Shown here: positions 46,401 through 57,380 of the stretch, piece by piece
Position numbering within the stretch: position 1 is the stretch's first letter
How the letters are laid out: each line of letters opens with the position of its first letter
From: Climacteris rufus
Taxonomy: Eukaryota > Chordata > Aves > Passeriformes > Climacteridae
DNA: 64,000 nucleotides
Direction of reading: 5' to 3'
NCBI GenBank assembly: GCA_013398175.1
Contig: VZRZ01008717.1
Coordinates: 172,989 to 236,988, forward strand
The notes under the pieces: model-generated
Database searches by the model: none
What the model saw: only the letters and a program-made list of their open reading frames with translations
What the model was told of the DNA's origin: nothing
Position numbers and translations under genes: made by a program

Positions 46401-48009
46401 CAGCAACTGAGGTTTCTCATATATACAGTTTGAAAAGCACCAGAATATCAGTGTATTTCATCCAAAAAAAAAACCCTTTGAGAAGCAGATGTCCCTCCCA
46501 CAGAGGCCTGAAGACTCTGTTCTTGCTCCCCAAGTATCCTGTGCCCAATGAGCAAATGACACAATTTGTTTCCAACTTAAATCTGTTGTGCTCCATCAAA
46601 TGAATCCACCCACATTACTCTCCTATTGTTGAAGAAATTGGGACCATAATTAAGCAGAGCATGGCATTAACAAAAAGATGTTCTTCAGTTAAACAATGAC
46701 CTAATTTTGTTACTTTAATCTAAAAACTAGATCTATATCATTCATTGCATGAATTTCCTTTTCTATTTTAAGGATATTTGGCCATCTTGACTGCAAACAA
46801 AACACGGGGTCTTGTTTGCAGTCAAGTCAGAACTAAACTGATGAATGCCAACACAGCTGGATCTGAACAGCCCTTCTGCTAAACTGCTGTGTAAAAATTA
46901 AGGGAGTGACAGAGATTACCAAGAAAAATACAGCAACACACCTGTAGGCTTCCAATCAAAAGTCATTTCATGGAGAGGGAAACAATTCCAGGTGCAGAGG
47001 AAGCATGCAAAGGAAGGCACACATAGCAGAGTTTGCATTAGTGCAGCTGCCATTATTGCAATGACCCTAATTGGCATTTCCAGATGTGAGGCAGGAAAAT
47101 CAGCTGACAGGAGCATCTTTGCCTATAACCCCAGAAAATGTAGGTTGAAGAAGACACAGAGCTCTATACAAGGCATAAGTGAAGAAAAAATAAAATTAAA
47201 AATCCATTCTTCTTTCTTTTTCCACATATTGAGCTGGTTAAAGCAGTCCACGTTCTCCAGTTGCTACCAGCAGCATTTATTTATCACTATCCTCAATTCT
47301 GAAAGCAAACTCCAAGTGATAATGCATGATCTTCCTGCAAAACCAAACTGAGATGGATGGAGGACAAGGGGTATAATTTAAGACAGTTTATATTGCTCAC
47401 AGTACCAGGAACACTGAATTCAGGCTGCAGGAAAGGTCATTAGTAAATTGAAGGCAGCAGAAGATAACAGAAAAGTTTGCAAACAACATTTTAACAGGAA
47501 CAAATGAGCTCATTTGGGTGTTCAGGGAAAAGAGCAACCAGAGAGCAAGTTTGGGTGTGCAAGAGCCTTCCTCACCCCAGGCACAGGAGCGAGCTCCTCT
47601 CCAGTGCTTCTGATGAAGCACACGAGATCTGCACCAGTGCCATCAATAGTAGCACCCAGTGTGACAGGAACCTCCTCCTTGGCAAAGCCATCCATACCAA
47701 CAGAACGTTTGGAGTTATCTCCTGCCTCCCAGATGGCTCATTCCTGTCAGTGCAGAAGTCTGGGGAGCCAGGATCTCCCTGCAGCAAAGTGCATGGGATT
47801 GCTACCCTGAGCTGGCAACACTTCAGCTTTTAGCCTTTTTGTGAACATTGCAGGAGATAAACAGTGAGATACAGGAGATAAGTGATGTAAAGAGTTCACT
47901 TCTTCCCTTCTGAGCACTATCATCTGATGAAAACACATTTTCTCAAGTAAAAGAGAGACTCTTGATGTGGTTTTTTTTGGAAGAACCCGATGGATGTCTG
48001 CATTGCCTG
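46401..48009. other. Single-copy stretch including a short inverted repeat
   Basis: No gene recognised; contains the hairpin described at 46786-46826. Frames under 120 aa. Confidence 0.5.
46786..46826. repeat. Inverted repeat, 15-bp perfect arms
   Basis: CTTGACTGCAAACAA (46786-46800) and TTGTTTGCAGTCAAG (46812-46826) are perfect reverse complements with an 11-base loop. Pairing continues inward for two more bases after one mismatch. Confidence 0.95.
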
Positions 48010-48117
48010 TAACCTGGTCTAGTGGAAGGTTTCCTGCCCACAGCAGGGGGTTGGAATGAGATGGTCTTTGATGTCCCTTCCAACGCAAACCATTCCATGA
48101 TCTTATGATTCTGTGTC
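48010..48117 (+). mobile_element. CR1 LINE, short 3' end (about 110 bp)
   Basis: TAACCTGGTCTAGTGGAAGG to CCCTTCCAACGCAAACCATTCCATGATCTTATGATTCTG; two octamers kept. Confidence 0.94.
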
Positions 48118-48209
48118 ATCTATGTCATCAGCAGACAACTGACACACATTGGCATCAGGGGATTCTCCACAGTCTAAAGTCCAGTTGGGAGTTTTAAGGA
48201 GAAAAGTCT

Positions 48210-48597
48210 CTCTTGTGAGGAGAGACTGCGGGAGCTGGGCCTGGTTAGTCTGGAGAACAGAAGACTGCAATGGCATCTCATCAATAAAAATAACATACAA
48301 ACATCTCCAAGGCAGACGGCAAGAGGATGGTGCCAGACTCTTTTCAGTGGTGCCCAGTGACAGGACAGAGTAATGGCTATAAACTAAAACACAATTTCCA
48401 CCTTAACATGAGGAAGAACTTCTTGCCATGGAGGGTGGCAGAGCACTGGAAGAGCTGCCCAGGGAGTTTGTGGAGTCTCCCCTCCTGGAGGCATTCCAAA
48501 CCCACCTGGACATGTTCCTGTGTCACCTGCTCCAGCGGGTTGGATTAGATGATCTCCAGGGATCCCTTCCAACCCTAAATATTCTGTGATTCTGTGA
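48210..48597 (+). mobile_element. CR1 LINE 3' fragment, third subtype, ORF2 tail readable
   Basis: A different lineage from its neighbours: ORF2 text is GRRQEDGARLFSVVPSDRT and LKHNFHLNMRKNFLPWRVAEHW. The UTR reads AGCGGGTTGGATTAGATGATCTCCAGGGATCCCTTCC before the ATTCTGTG octamers. A plus frame (48327-48548) covers the ORF2 end but shifts phase near its C-terminus. Confidence 0.93.
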
Positions 48598-49850
48598 AAA
48601 TACGAAGAAGCTCAATCTGACAGGACAGGCTGAACCTTACCCTACTTTCCTTTCCAAATTTGGACTATCCACATGGACACACTTGCCTCAAAACAACTGA
48701 GGATCTTGAAAACACGGGTAGCCACCCTGACCTCACAGAGGTGCTACTTTTCATAATCAAGTTCCTTGGCATTCTCATTTCTTCAGTTCCACCTCCAGGG
48801 AAAGAGAGGGCATACACCAAGTACATGGAATGTCAGGTAATTCAGTTATTTTGGATTAGGAAGATTAAGGACAATGTCATAAATGTTCAACTTTCTGAAT
48901 ACTGTCTTGAAAAAAAACGACAACCCGCATATCCCTTGTACTGAAGAGTCTCTTTTGTTTGGTCAACACAAGGCTTAGCAGAGATGAACCCACACATCTC
49001 TGTTCTGCACACCACTGAGGACTGCAAAAGCCAATAGTGGAGATGGGCATCCCTAGCCAAGTCCCCTGCAAAATGCTTCCTGCTGTGACAACTCCTGTTC
49101 CCCTACTCCATATCCCCATGATGCTTCTATCACAATCTCTCTGCATCCTCCTTGTATCCATGGACACTCCCCCCCGGCAGCTTCAACTCACATGCACATC
49201 TCAATTCATTCTCCAAAGCATCCAGAGGGGCAACAAACAACACACATGGATAATCTAGACCTGGACACATGCTAACTGATTGACTGAATGATACAAAAAA
49301 AAAAAAAAGAAAAAGATAATCAGCATATTTTCCTGAGTTTTCCTTGAGGACACTGAGATATTAAGTCCTTACGTGCTTGGTGAACATATACATTGATGGT
49401 TGGGTGGAGCAGAAAATCAGTGAACTGCATTTTTTTCTCTGATGTGATTAACTCAACCAATCCACTTCAGCGGAAAAGGCAGAAAGACACCGACAGGAGA
49501 AAGCCTTAAAGGAAGTGAGAGACTTCAAACTACCAAAAAAAGAAAAAAAAAAACCAAAAAACAAACAAAAAAAACAAACAAAAAAAAACCCAAAAAAACC
49601 CAATCAACATTTCTGAAAACAACCCAATGGTGTTCATCTGCTCTCACTTTCAGGCTCATGTCCCAAATACTCTGTTTGTATTTAATTTTCTGGTTCGCCA
49701 AGTAGAAAAATAACCCATTCCTGAGGCTTCCAGTTTTATTTACACACTTGGTTAGGACTGAGCTGAACACTCAAACCTGTCATTAGAAGTTTCAGGTGCT
49801 CCCAGTTCTGGTTTGCACTCCATGAAAGCTTTGCTCTCCACATCACAGAC
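48598..49850. other. Single-copy non-coding stretch
   Basis: No gene recognised. Poly-A at about 49294-49308 and an A/C-rich low-complexity patch at 49534-49602. Confidence 0.55.
49534..49602. repeat. A-rich (CAAA)n-like low-complexity patch
   Basis: About 69 bases of A with scattered C (ACAAACAAAAAAAACAAAC). Not a CR1 tail. Confidence 0.9.
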
Positions 49851-50220
49851 AATCAGAGAACCAGAGAATTGTTAAGGTTGGAAAAGACGTCCAAGATCAT
49901 TGAGTCCAACCATTAACCCAGCACCACCACCGTGTTCACCACTAAACCATGTCTTCAAGTGCCACATCTACATGTTTTTTGAACATTTCCAGGGATGGTG
50001 ACTCCATGACTTCCCTTTCCTAATGCAACATTTTGTGATGCTTAACAAGCCTTGCAGTGAAGAGGTTTTGTCCTAAAATCCAGTCTAAATCTCCCCTGGT
50101 TCAACTTGAGGCTATTTCCTCTCATCCTGTCATTTGTTACCTGAGAGAAGACACTGACACTCACCTCACTGCAACCTCTTTCCAGCTAGTTGTAGACAGT
50201 GATATGGTCCCCCCTGACCC
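49851..50220 (-). mobile_element. CR1 LINE 3' fragment, 'CCAACCATTAACCCA' subtype (about 370 bp)
   Basis: In reverse: AGAATTGTTAAGGTTGGAAAAGACG..GAGTCCAACCATTAACCCAGCACC..CAACTTGAGGCTATTTCCTCTCATCC..CTTTCCAGCTAGTTGTAGACAGTGATATGGTCC. It is the longest copy of this lineage here and carries the TGTCATTTGTTACCTGAGAGAAG stretch that the others lack. Confidence 0.94.
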
Positions 50221-53200
50221 TCCGTTTCTACCAGGAGAGAATGACACTGCCCAGAAGAAATCACCTTCCATCCTACCACACCAAGCTAGGTCCATCCTGT
50301 CCCAGTAGCTGGAATTCAGCCTCTTCAGCTGGGAATGCAGCAAGAGTAATTCAGCCAAGAGAAAGCACAAGCTGCCTCATAGACTTAAAACTACATGTCA
50401 TCGATCCAGAATCCAAGCATTTTTTAAAATTATTTTTGGTACCGTATTGTTTGGTATTCATCAGATTCTGGAGTAGGTTTAGCACATCAAGGCCAAAATG
50501 TTGGACAGGGCTGAAATCTATGAATCCACTTAAAAGGGAGTGAAGCCCTGACTTTTATTGGCTTAAAATTATGCAAAAAGGCATCTTTGGGCTGCAGCTC
50601 TATGATGAATTAACTCTGACAAGGGACGTAACTCAAGACCTCCTCACAGCGCTCCCTCCCCGCCCCACCCCACGGCCGCCTCTCTGCTCTCTTGCTAATA
50701 CAGGGACCTGCAGCTCATGCTGTAAATCAGATCAATGAAACATTCAGTTAAAAATAACAGCCCAATCCTCCTCCATTGCAGGAGAGCCTTTCGTATCACA
50801 AATGATGAAAGCATGTTTCTAAAAAAAGCAATCTGAGTTGAGAGCAGTTTCTGAGAAGGTGGCAAAATAAACAGCTCCGAGCCAGAAGAGCAAGGGCTGG
50901 GCTGCTCCAAGCATTGCTGGGTCTCCAGAATATCCCTGATAGTGAGAAAACAGGTCTCAATACCCCCAGTGAGTGGCTACCTAGATCAGAGATGGTGCCT
51001 GGGTCCCATCCTGGTCTGGCGTGGTGATGCAGGACATTCAGAGGACACCACCATCCTCTGCTTGTGAGCTATTCCTTGGGCATCTCCTTGTCCAGTGGGC
51101 TGTGTTATTCGTGCCTCACAGCTGGTAGACAGGGAGAAAATGTTGGGATGCAGCTTCCAAGGTCAAGAAACATCACCCTGGTTGTAACCACAAGCACTTG
51201 GCCTGTGGTGCTTACTGAAACTGTGAGGGGAAAGAGAAGCAATATCCCTGAGGTTTCTCACAATTATTTTTATGATTGATGCTGGGAAACTGGAAGGATG
51301 TGGGGAGCAAGTTTTTTTCCCTTTTTTCATGTCATCTAAGCACCCACTGAACAAATAAGCAGCTGTCTTCATCCTGCAATCCAGATGGATGTCCCTCTGC
51401 ACCAGGGGGATGCACCACAGCATCTCTCCTTGCATTTCCAGCACTGGGATTCAATACAGTGACTGCAGCTTTTAATGCCTTTTACAAACATCTAATTCAC
51501 TCTGTATTAATCCCTCAGAGCAGCTACTCCTTCATTTTACCCTTGGAGACACTAAGCTAAAATATTCATCGGCTTGAACAGAAAAACCTACAGCTCTAAG
51601 CAGTTGTTGAGGACAGAGGACGTGCTGTTACCCAGTTCTCTGATATAGTACAGCAGTATAACACCATCCCTGCAATAAAAGTACAGAATGAGCTTCTAAA
51701 GATGCATTTTTACTAGATGTTTCCATGTGGATTTAGGTTTAATGACAAGCTCCTTTTGCTTATTTCTCACTTTTTCTCATCCTTCTTTTTGGGGACAGGG
51801 CAGCTGACAAAGGCTGTTCTTTCTCAAACTCGCTATTAAATAAAAGGGACCCAAAAATATATTGAAAATGCAGTCTTAAGTCATGGCACAAGGCATATTT
51901 CAAATGAATGCAGCCAAAAACCTGCAAACTATAAAAAAAGCTATTTCAGTAAGGGGTTTCACTTACTTGAGACATTCAAGACATTGACACAACTTCTAAA
52001 AACATGAATCTCTTCCAATTATTTTAATTAAATGGACAAAACCTCCAGCACAGGAAGGTGACAACAACCCCATGGCCCACATATTCAGTCTTCCCAGGCT
52101 CCAGAGGGCTTCCCAAAGCTCATTATTTTAGGCAGAGCTTTCAGGCAGTCTCTCAGCTGACTTTTGCAGGCTGTGCACAGATATCCCCAGCAATCTTTAG
52201 TACTGAAGGAGCAAACCATGGAAGTGTGCCTGTGTGTGCATTCCACATCTCAGCCACAGCAAATCACAAACATGGAACAGGACCTGACACACACTATTGA
52301 ACTTAACCTTTGACTATGACAGAGCCAAAGCAAGGAGACTCCAGCCCATAAATATTCCTGACTCCACCAGAATTAAAGACATTCAGACCTCAAATCTTGA
52401 AGAGAAGTGAACAAGAGCATTGAATCCCTGCAGTTGTTTCACCTTAAATAGACAGGAGGGAGGTGTTGACACTGAAGTGATGCTTTGCAATTCAGGCAAT
52501 CTGTGTTCAACTGCCAGGCTTGAATAAGCTCTGGAATACAGTAGGAGAATTAAAGACAAGTCACAGTCCTCTCACCTCATCCAAAGCATCCTAGAGCTGC
52601 AAAATGCATAGGAGAGACTCCTGGTTGAATGGGATGTTACCGTGCTTCAGTACAGCACAGCAAAGAATGGACTTGCATCACTTTAATTTTTAATGTTCAA
52701 GTAGATGAAATTAAAATAGTCAAAATCACAAATGTAAAAAGACACAGCAATTGCAATCAAGGTGTCAAGAAACTGGCAACATGTTTACCACTGAAACAGT
52801 CTGGGAGTTACCCTGAACCAGTTCATACCACTGATCAAGGCATTTCTTTGCATCAGCCTGCTGCAGTAAGCAGATAAAACGTAGCCGTGCTGTCTAAATA
52901 AAATGTGTTTAGATACATAAATCCTTGCAAAGTGGCTTTTTATTTTGAGGCAAAACCAGAAAGAATTATATGCTGCATTAAATATTTTCTTCTTTGTCCT
53001 CTTCTCGACCGTCCACAAGATCAATTAAAGTGCTTTTGCATAAAACAGGCAAAGAGAGGCACGTTCCAAAAATAAATAAATAACGAAGACTCTCTTTGCT
53101 TTCAATATGATGCCTGAAGAAAACAAGCATAACGACTTAAAGACTCCCACAGTGAAAAAGAAGAAAATGCTGAAGGTTTAATCATACACTTACAAGGCAA

Positions 53201-53756
53201 AAAAAAATAGATTTCTCAAGTCTTAATATCTCTTGTGAAATTTTAAGCTCTCAGACACAAATATTAGTAACAAGATGCAGCAAGCTGAGTCGTTTCCCCT
53301 GCCCTCGCACAGGAATATGTGCGAGTCCCCTCCCTTGCACTCACACACATATTTGCTGTTTCCATCACTTTTCTATTGGCAAAGAGATCCAAATGAAGCT
53401 ATGAGCAACCGAGTTGCTCATTGTTTAACACCTTCCTTGCTTTCTGGAGGTCTTGCTGTCCTGTAGCTCAGCAGCCTCTCTGTCCAGCTGCATTGCAACA
53501 TCTGGAAGCACCAGCACGACTTCCCTGCAGGCTGACCAGCAATGTGACTCATGGCCACAGCCTCAGCACAGAAAGAAAACACTCAGTTCAACTGCTCTCC
53601 CAGTTACCAACCAGAATGGGGAGTGGGCAAAAAGGGAGAGAGATCACCCCACCAAGAAAACTCAAGACCTACTTTCTTCTCCCTGAGGATGCCCTTTATC
53701 ATGGCTTCACAATGCAAGGGAGGAACAGTTCCCATCAAAAACCCATCATTGTCTCT
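50221..53756. other. Long single-copy stretch (3.5 kb)
   Basis: No CR1 or gene recognised. A small GC-rich patch (CCCTCCCCGCCCCACCCC..CGGCCGCC) lies at about 50650-50682 beside TTTTATTGGCTTAAAATTATGC at 50551. Together these make 50540-50830 a candidate conserved block. Confidence 0.45.
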
Positions 53757-53973
53757 AAGGAAGAAATTTTTGACACTGAGGATGGAGAAACATTGGCACA
53801 GGTTGCCCAGAAAAGCTGTGGATGTCCCATCCCTGGAAACATTCAAGGCCAGGTCAGATGAGGCTCTGAGTTATCTGGTGTAGTGGAAGGTGTCCCTGCC
53901 CATGGCAGGAGGTTGGAACTAGATGATCTTTAAAAGTCCACTACAACTTAAACTATTCTGTGATTCTATGATC
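53757..53973 (+). mobile_element. CR1 LINE 3' fragment (about 215 bp)
   Basis: AAGGAAGAAATTTTTGACACTGAGG to AACTTAAACTATTCTGTGATTCTATGATCC. ORF2 tail MEKHWHRLPRKAVDVPSLETF is readable in the plus frame, which is fused upstream to unrelated sequence. Confidence 0.93.
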
Positions 53974-53989
53974 CTCTCTGGCTTCACAA

Positions 53990-54360
53990 AGTTGTTCATG
54001 TCAAGTGGCACAGCAGGTCACTGACTCTTTCCCCTTGGATTATGGGGACTTCATTCTGCTCCCTGTCCCTCCAGCTGTGGGAGTCATCCCACCACATTTC
54101 CATCATGGCAACTATGCCACAATTTTTCAGCTGCACAGTGGCTTCCAGCTCCTCCTGTTTGTTGCCCATGCTGTGGGCACTGGTGCAGATGCACTTTATC
54201 CCACCGCCTTTTAGAGGGAAAAGCCCTAATTCCTACATGACCGTTCTCAGGCACTTCCATGGTTTCTATCACATCAATAACCTTTGCAAGTGCAGGGATC
54301 TCCATCCCCTACCTCCCCTGAGACAGCACAACAAAGGACCTCACTGCCACAGCATCCCAT
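53990..54360 (-). pseudogene. CR1 ORF2 endonuclease N-terminal fragment
   Basis: The reverse strand encodes, from about 54205 downward, the start of the CR1 endonuclease domain: a KCI-T-A-SMGNKQEELEATV block, then CGIVAMMEMWWDDSHSW and GERVSDLL. In the CR1 family this region precedes the catalytic EN residues, and the motif NARSMGNKQEELE is diagnostic; here it is degraded to SAHSMGNKQEELE. The sequence to about 54360 may be the preceding 5' part. The fragment stops where the plus-strand CR1 tail ends (53973). No catalytic part remains. Confidence 0.8.
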
Positions 54361-57221
54361 GATAAAAAAACCACAAAATTCTGCTGGTGACACCAGCCTC
54401 AGAGCCAGGTATTCATCTGCTGGATCTTCTTGGTTCTGCCCTCATCATTCTCTGCAATTGGAAGGATGGAGGAGAACACTGCCTCTCTGATCCCTTAACC
54501 GAGTCAACCTCAAACCAAAATACAAAAGAACTTAAAGGAGAGAGAAATCACTACTCTACAGAATTGAAACAAGAGGAAAGTAACTTGCAACAATAAAATA
54601 AATTTAAAAAAAAAAAAAAAAGAAACACCAAACAGAAAATCAAACACCCAAGAAATGAAAACAAAAGCTAAGAGGTGAATAATTCATTCAGGCAATGTGC
54701 AGTGCCCATATTCTACCCAAACAGTTTGCATTGAAGGTTCATGGTTTAATCAGAACTGCCGTAACAAGAAAAGCCAGAGTCATAAGTACAACATTTATCT
54801 TGAGTAAATGAAATAGGTTTCTGGGTAAGGCATTTTCATTTAAAATAGGAAAAAAATAGGTTGCAGTTTGTGAAGTGACCAGCAAGGGGAGTCGGTGCCC
54901 AGAGCTTTGAGGGAACCATGCAGATGCAGTTTTAGGTGGAGAAAACTCAAATAAGCAGTTCTGAGGTAGTGACATTGACAAAACATTGAAGACTGCCAGA
55001 GGATGCTGGAGGATGATGGACAGAGAGCAGAAAACCCACTAACCTGGAAAAGAGAGAGGGCTTGAGAGATACTTGAGTAGAAGAAAAAAAATTGTCATGT
55101 TTTGCTTGGAAATTGAACTGTCTGTCCCTGCAAGACTTAATGGAGAGCATGTGATGGAGAGCTCTTGGAGGGAAAGAAGCAAAGGACAAATGAAATCAAG
55201 ACAGGATGGAGCTTAAGATAAGAATATAGAGGTTAATCTCAATGTACTTCTGAGTACAATATTCTGATAGCAACATGATTCCCTGGAAAGACTTTGGCCA
55301 ATTCCTCTGGTGGCCTTGAGGAGACATCTAGGAGGGTACCAGACGTCTGGGAGAAGATGCCACAGGACTAGGGCTAATCAGACACCTTATCACTGAGCCC
55401 CAGCACCAGAAACAAACAGGGTGATAAATATAAATAAAGACTATGAAAAAAACCCTCTCAAATCCACTTGCAAGGAGTGGGATTTAATAATATTATACAA
55501 CATTTAAAGCAAAATGCCAGCAGTAGGAACTCATTAGGCACTGTATGGGGAACAGCAGCAAAATCACTACTGCAGCTCCAGCCATGCTGGGCTCATCAAC
55601 AGAAACGGGGCCACCCCGGGCTCTGGGGCCACAGGGAGGGGCACTCAGAGCTTTCCTTCCTCTTCCCCGTTAATCTCATTAACCTCGTATTTACTCTGTT
55701 GTTGGTGATTACTCAGAACATTAATAGGCACACTTTATGCATATTATTTACTGAATGCTACAAATCTCTTTAGCTCTGGATATTGAATCGGGGCTGGAAC
55801 ATGCCAGTGCTCCCCATGCTGTGGAAAATGGAAGCAGAGAAACAGAAAAAAAAAAAAATTACAAAAACCTTTTCAGGACTTGTTTTAAAGACAGTGATTT
55901 CTCCAATATCTTCAATTTCTTCTTGCAAGATAACCAATTGATTCAGACAAATATATACAATCCTTCTGTGCTTCTAATTCTAGAATAACATTCTAGGAAG
56001 GAGGAACAGACAGCAAACCAAAAATACCCAAGAAAAGACCTATTTCTTACTATTAAGCTGGAGTCCATAAAGCAACTACTCCAGCCATGATACAAATTAC
56101 TGTTAACGATATTCCAGGTGGGAAAAACAGATGCAGTTTAAGAAAACTGTTATTGCTGTTAAAGAATTCCATAGGTTTTACAGACACAGTCTGTTACACC
56201 TTGAAAAATGTAACTTTCACTGACCATCTGTTCCTAGCAGAGAACACCCAGTAACACTGACTTTAGCCAGAAAGCCCAACTCAAAGTCAATGCACCATGA
56301 GCAGGGGACACCCCGGGGCTTAATGAACAGCCAAGTCAATGAAGATTTTATGTCAGGGGAAGAATTTGGATGGAGATCACCCAATAGCAACCAGTTAAAA
56401 CAAGGAAACCACTGCAAGAGCAGAAAATAGCATCCAGAGGTGAACATCTGCAAGCATTGAGTCCACAACATTCCCACACACCCAGTCCAGAGCCTGCCTC
56501 TACAACACATAGCATCACCTCCAATGAGTTGAAAGGATATCAAGAAAAACCACCAAAATCAGAGACTAAAAGTTGAAAAGGGAAGGATTATCAAAGAAAA
56601 AAACCAGTAAAAATTACCTCACCCACAATTTTATTCCGCTGTGTTGTGAAGCCACTTGTTGGGAACTTGGCAGCAATAACCCAAGGCCCAGCTCAGTGGT
56701 ATTGTTTCTGTTCAGATAAAAGGGGGAAAAAATGAAAATGAGATGTGAAAAGCACATTCAGGCTTTTATCTGCTCTGTTTCCCTCAGTCTGAAGCTCAGG
56801 GATTCCCAAGACTGAGGTTTTAGCCGTATCTTTAGATTCAACTGCCTTTGGGAGTTTTCACACCCTGTGAATTTGTTAAAGAAACATATACATATATTAG
56901 GCAAGCTTTGCTTTTGGCCTACACAATGTCTGTTGACAATGCAACACACACAAAAAAAAGGCAACAAAAGAGCACTTCTTCCCTTTAATTTCAGGGTGCA
57001 AACATAAGGGGATGCCCAGTGAAACACAGCAAGTAAGTTTTATTTTCTGCAGTTTGTGATCTCACATGATTGTCATTTTTGCTGCTTAGTGATGTGATAC
57101 AGTACTAGCCAGTTAAACAGGATCTGGTTTTAGTACATTTTTACTACATTTCTTACAAAAAGAAAGCCCGTGCAAATAAAGGGTTTGCTGAGAGAGAACC
57201 ACACAACTGAGACAACCAAGT
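54361..57221. other. Single-copy non-coding stretch
   Basis: No gene recognised; poly-A at about 54605-54620. The block 55655-55790 (GTTAATCTCATTAACCTCG, TATGCATATTATTTACTG) has conserved-element texture. Frames up to 108 aa lack domains. Confidence 0.5.
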
Positions 57222-57380
57222 GGACCCAGCACCAAACCTTCGAACAATTTCAGGGACGGTGATTCTACCATTTCCCTGGGCAGCCTGTTCCAATGCTTGA
57301 CCACTCTTCCAGTGAATAAATTTTTCTTATATCCAATCAAAACTTCTCCTGGTGCAACCTGAGGCCGTTTCCTCTTGTCA
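57222..57380 (-). mobile_element. CR1 LINE internal 3' piece, terminal block missing
   Basis: In reverse: ACCCAGCACCAAACC..GGGACGGTGATTCTACCATTTCCCTGGGCAGCCTGTTCC..GGTGCAACCTGAGGCCGTTTCC. ORF2 text on the minus strand (QVAPGEVLIGYKKNLF, VVKHWNRLPREMVESPSLKL) is continuous. The octamers and the CCAACCATTAACC segment have been lost or deleted. Confidence 0.9.

Noticed and set aside
53421..53883. Long overlapping plus frames (146 and 110 aa) as a gene
   Set aside because: Only the last ~45 residues of the second have meaning, and those are CR1 ORF2 tail; the rest is unrelated read-through.
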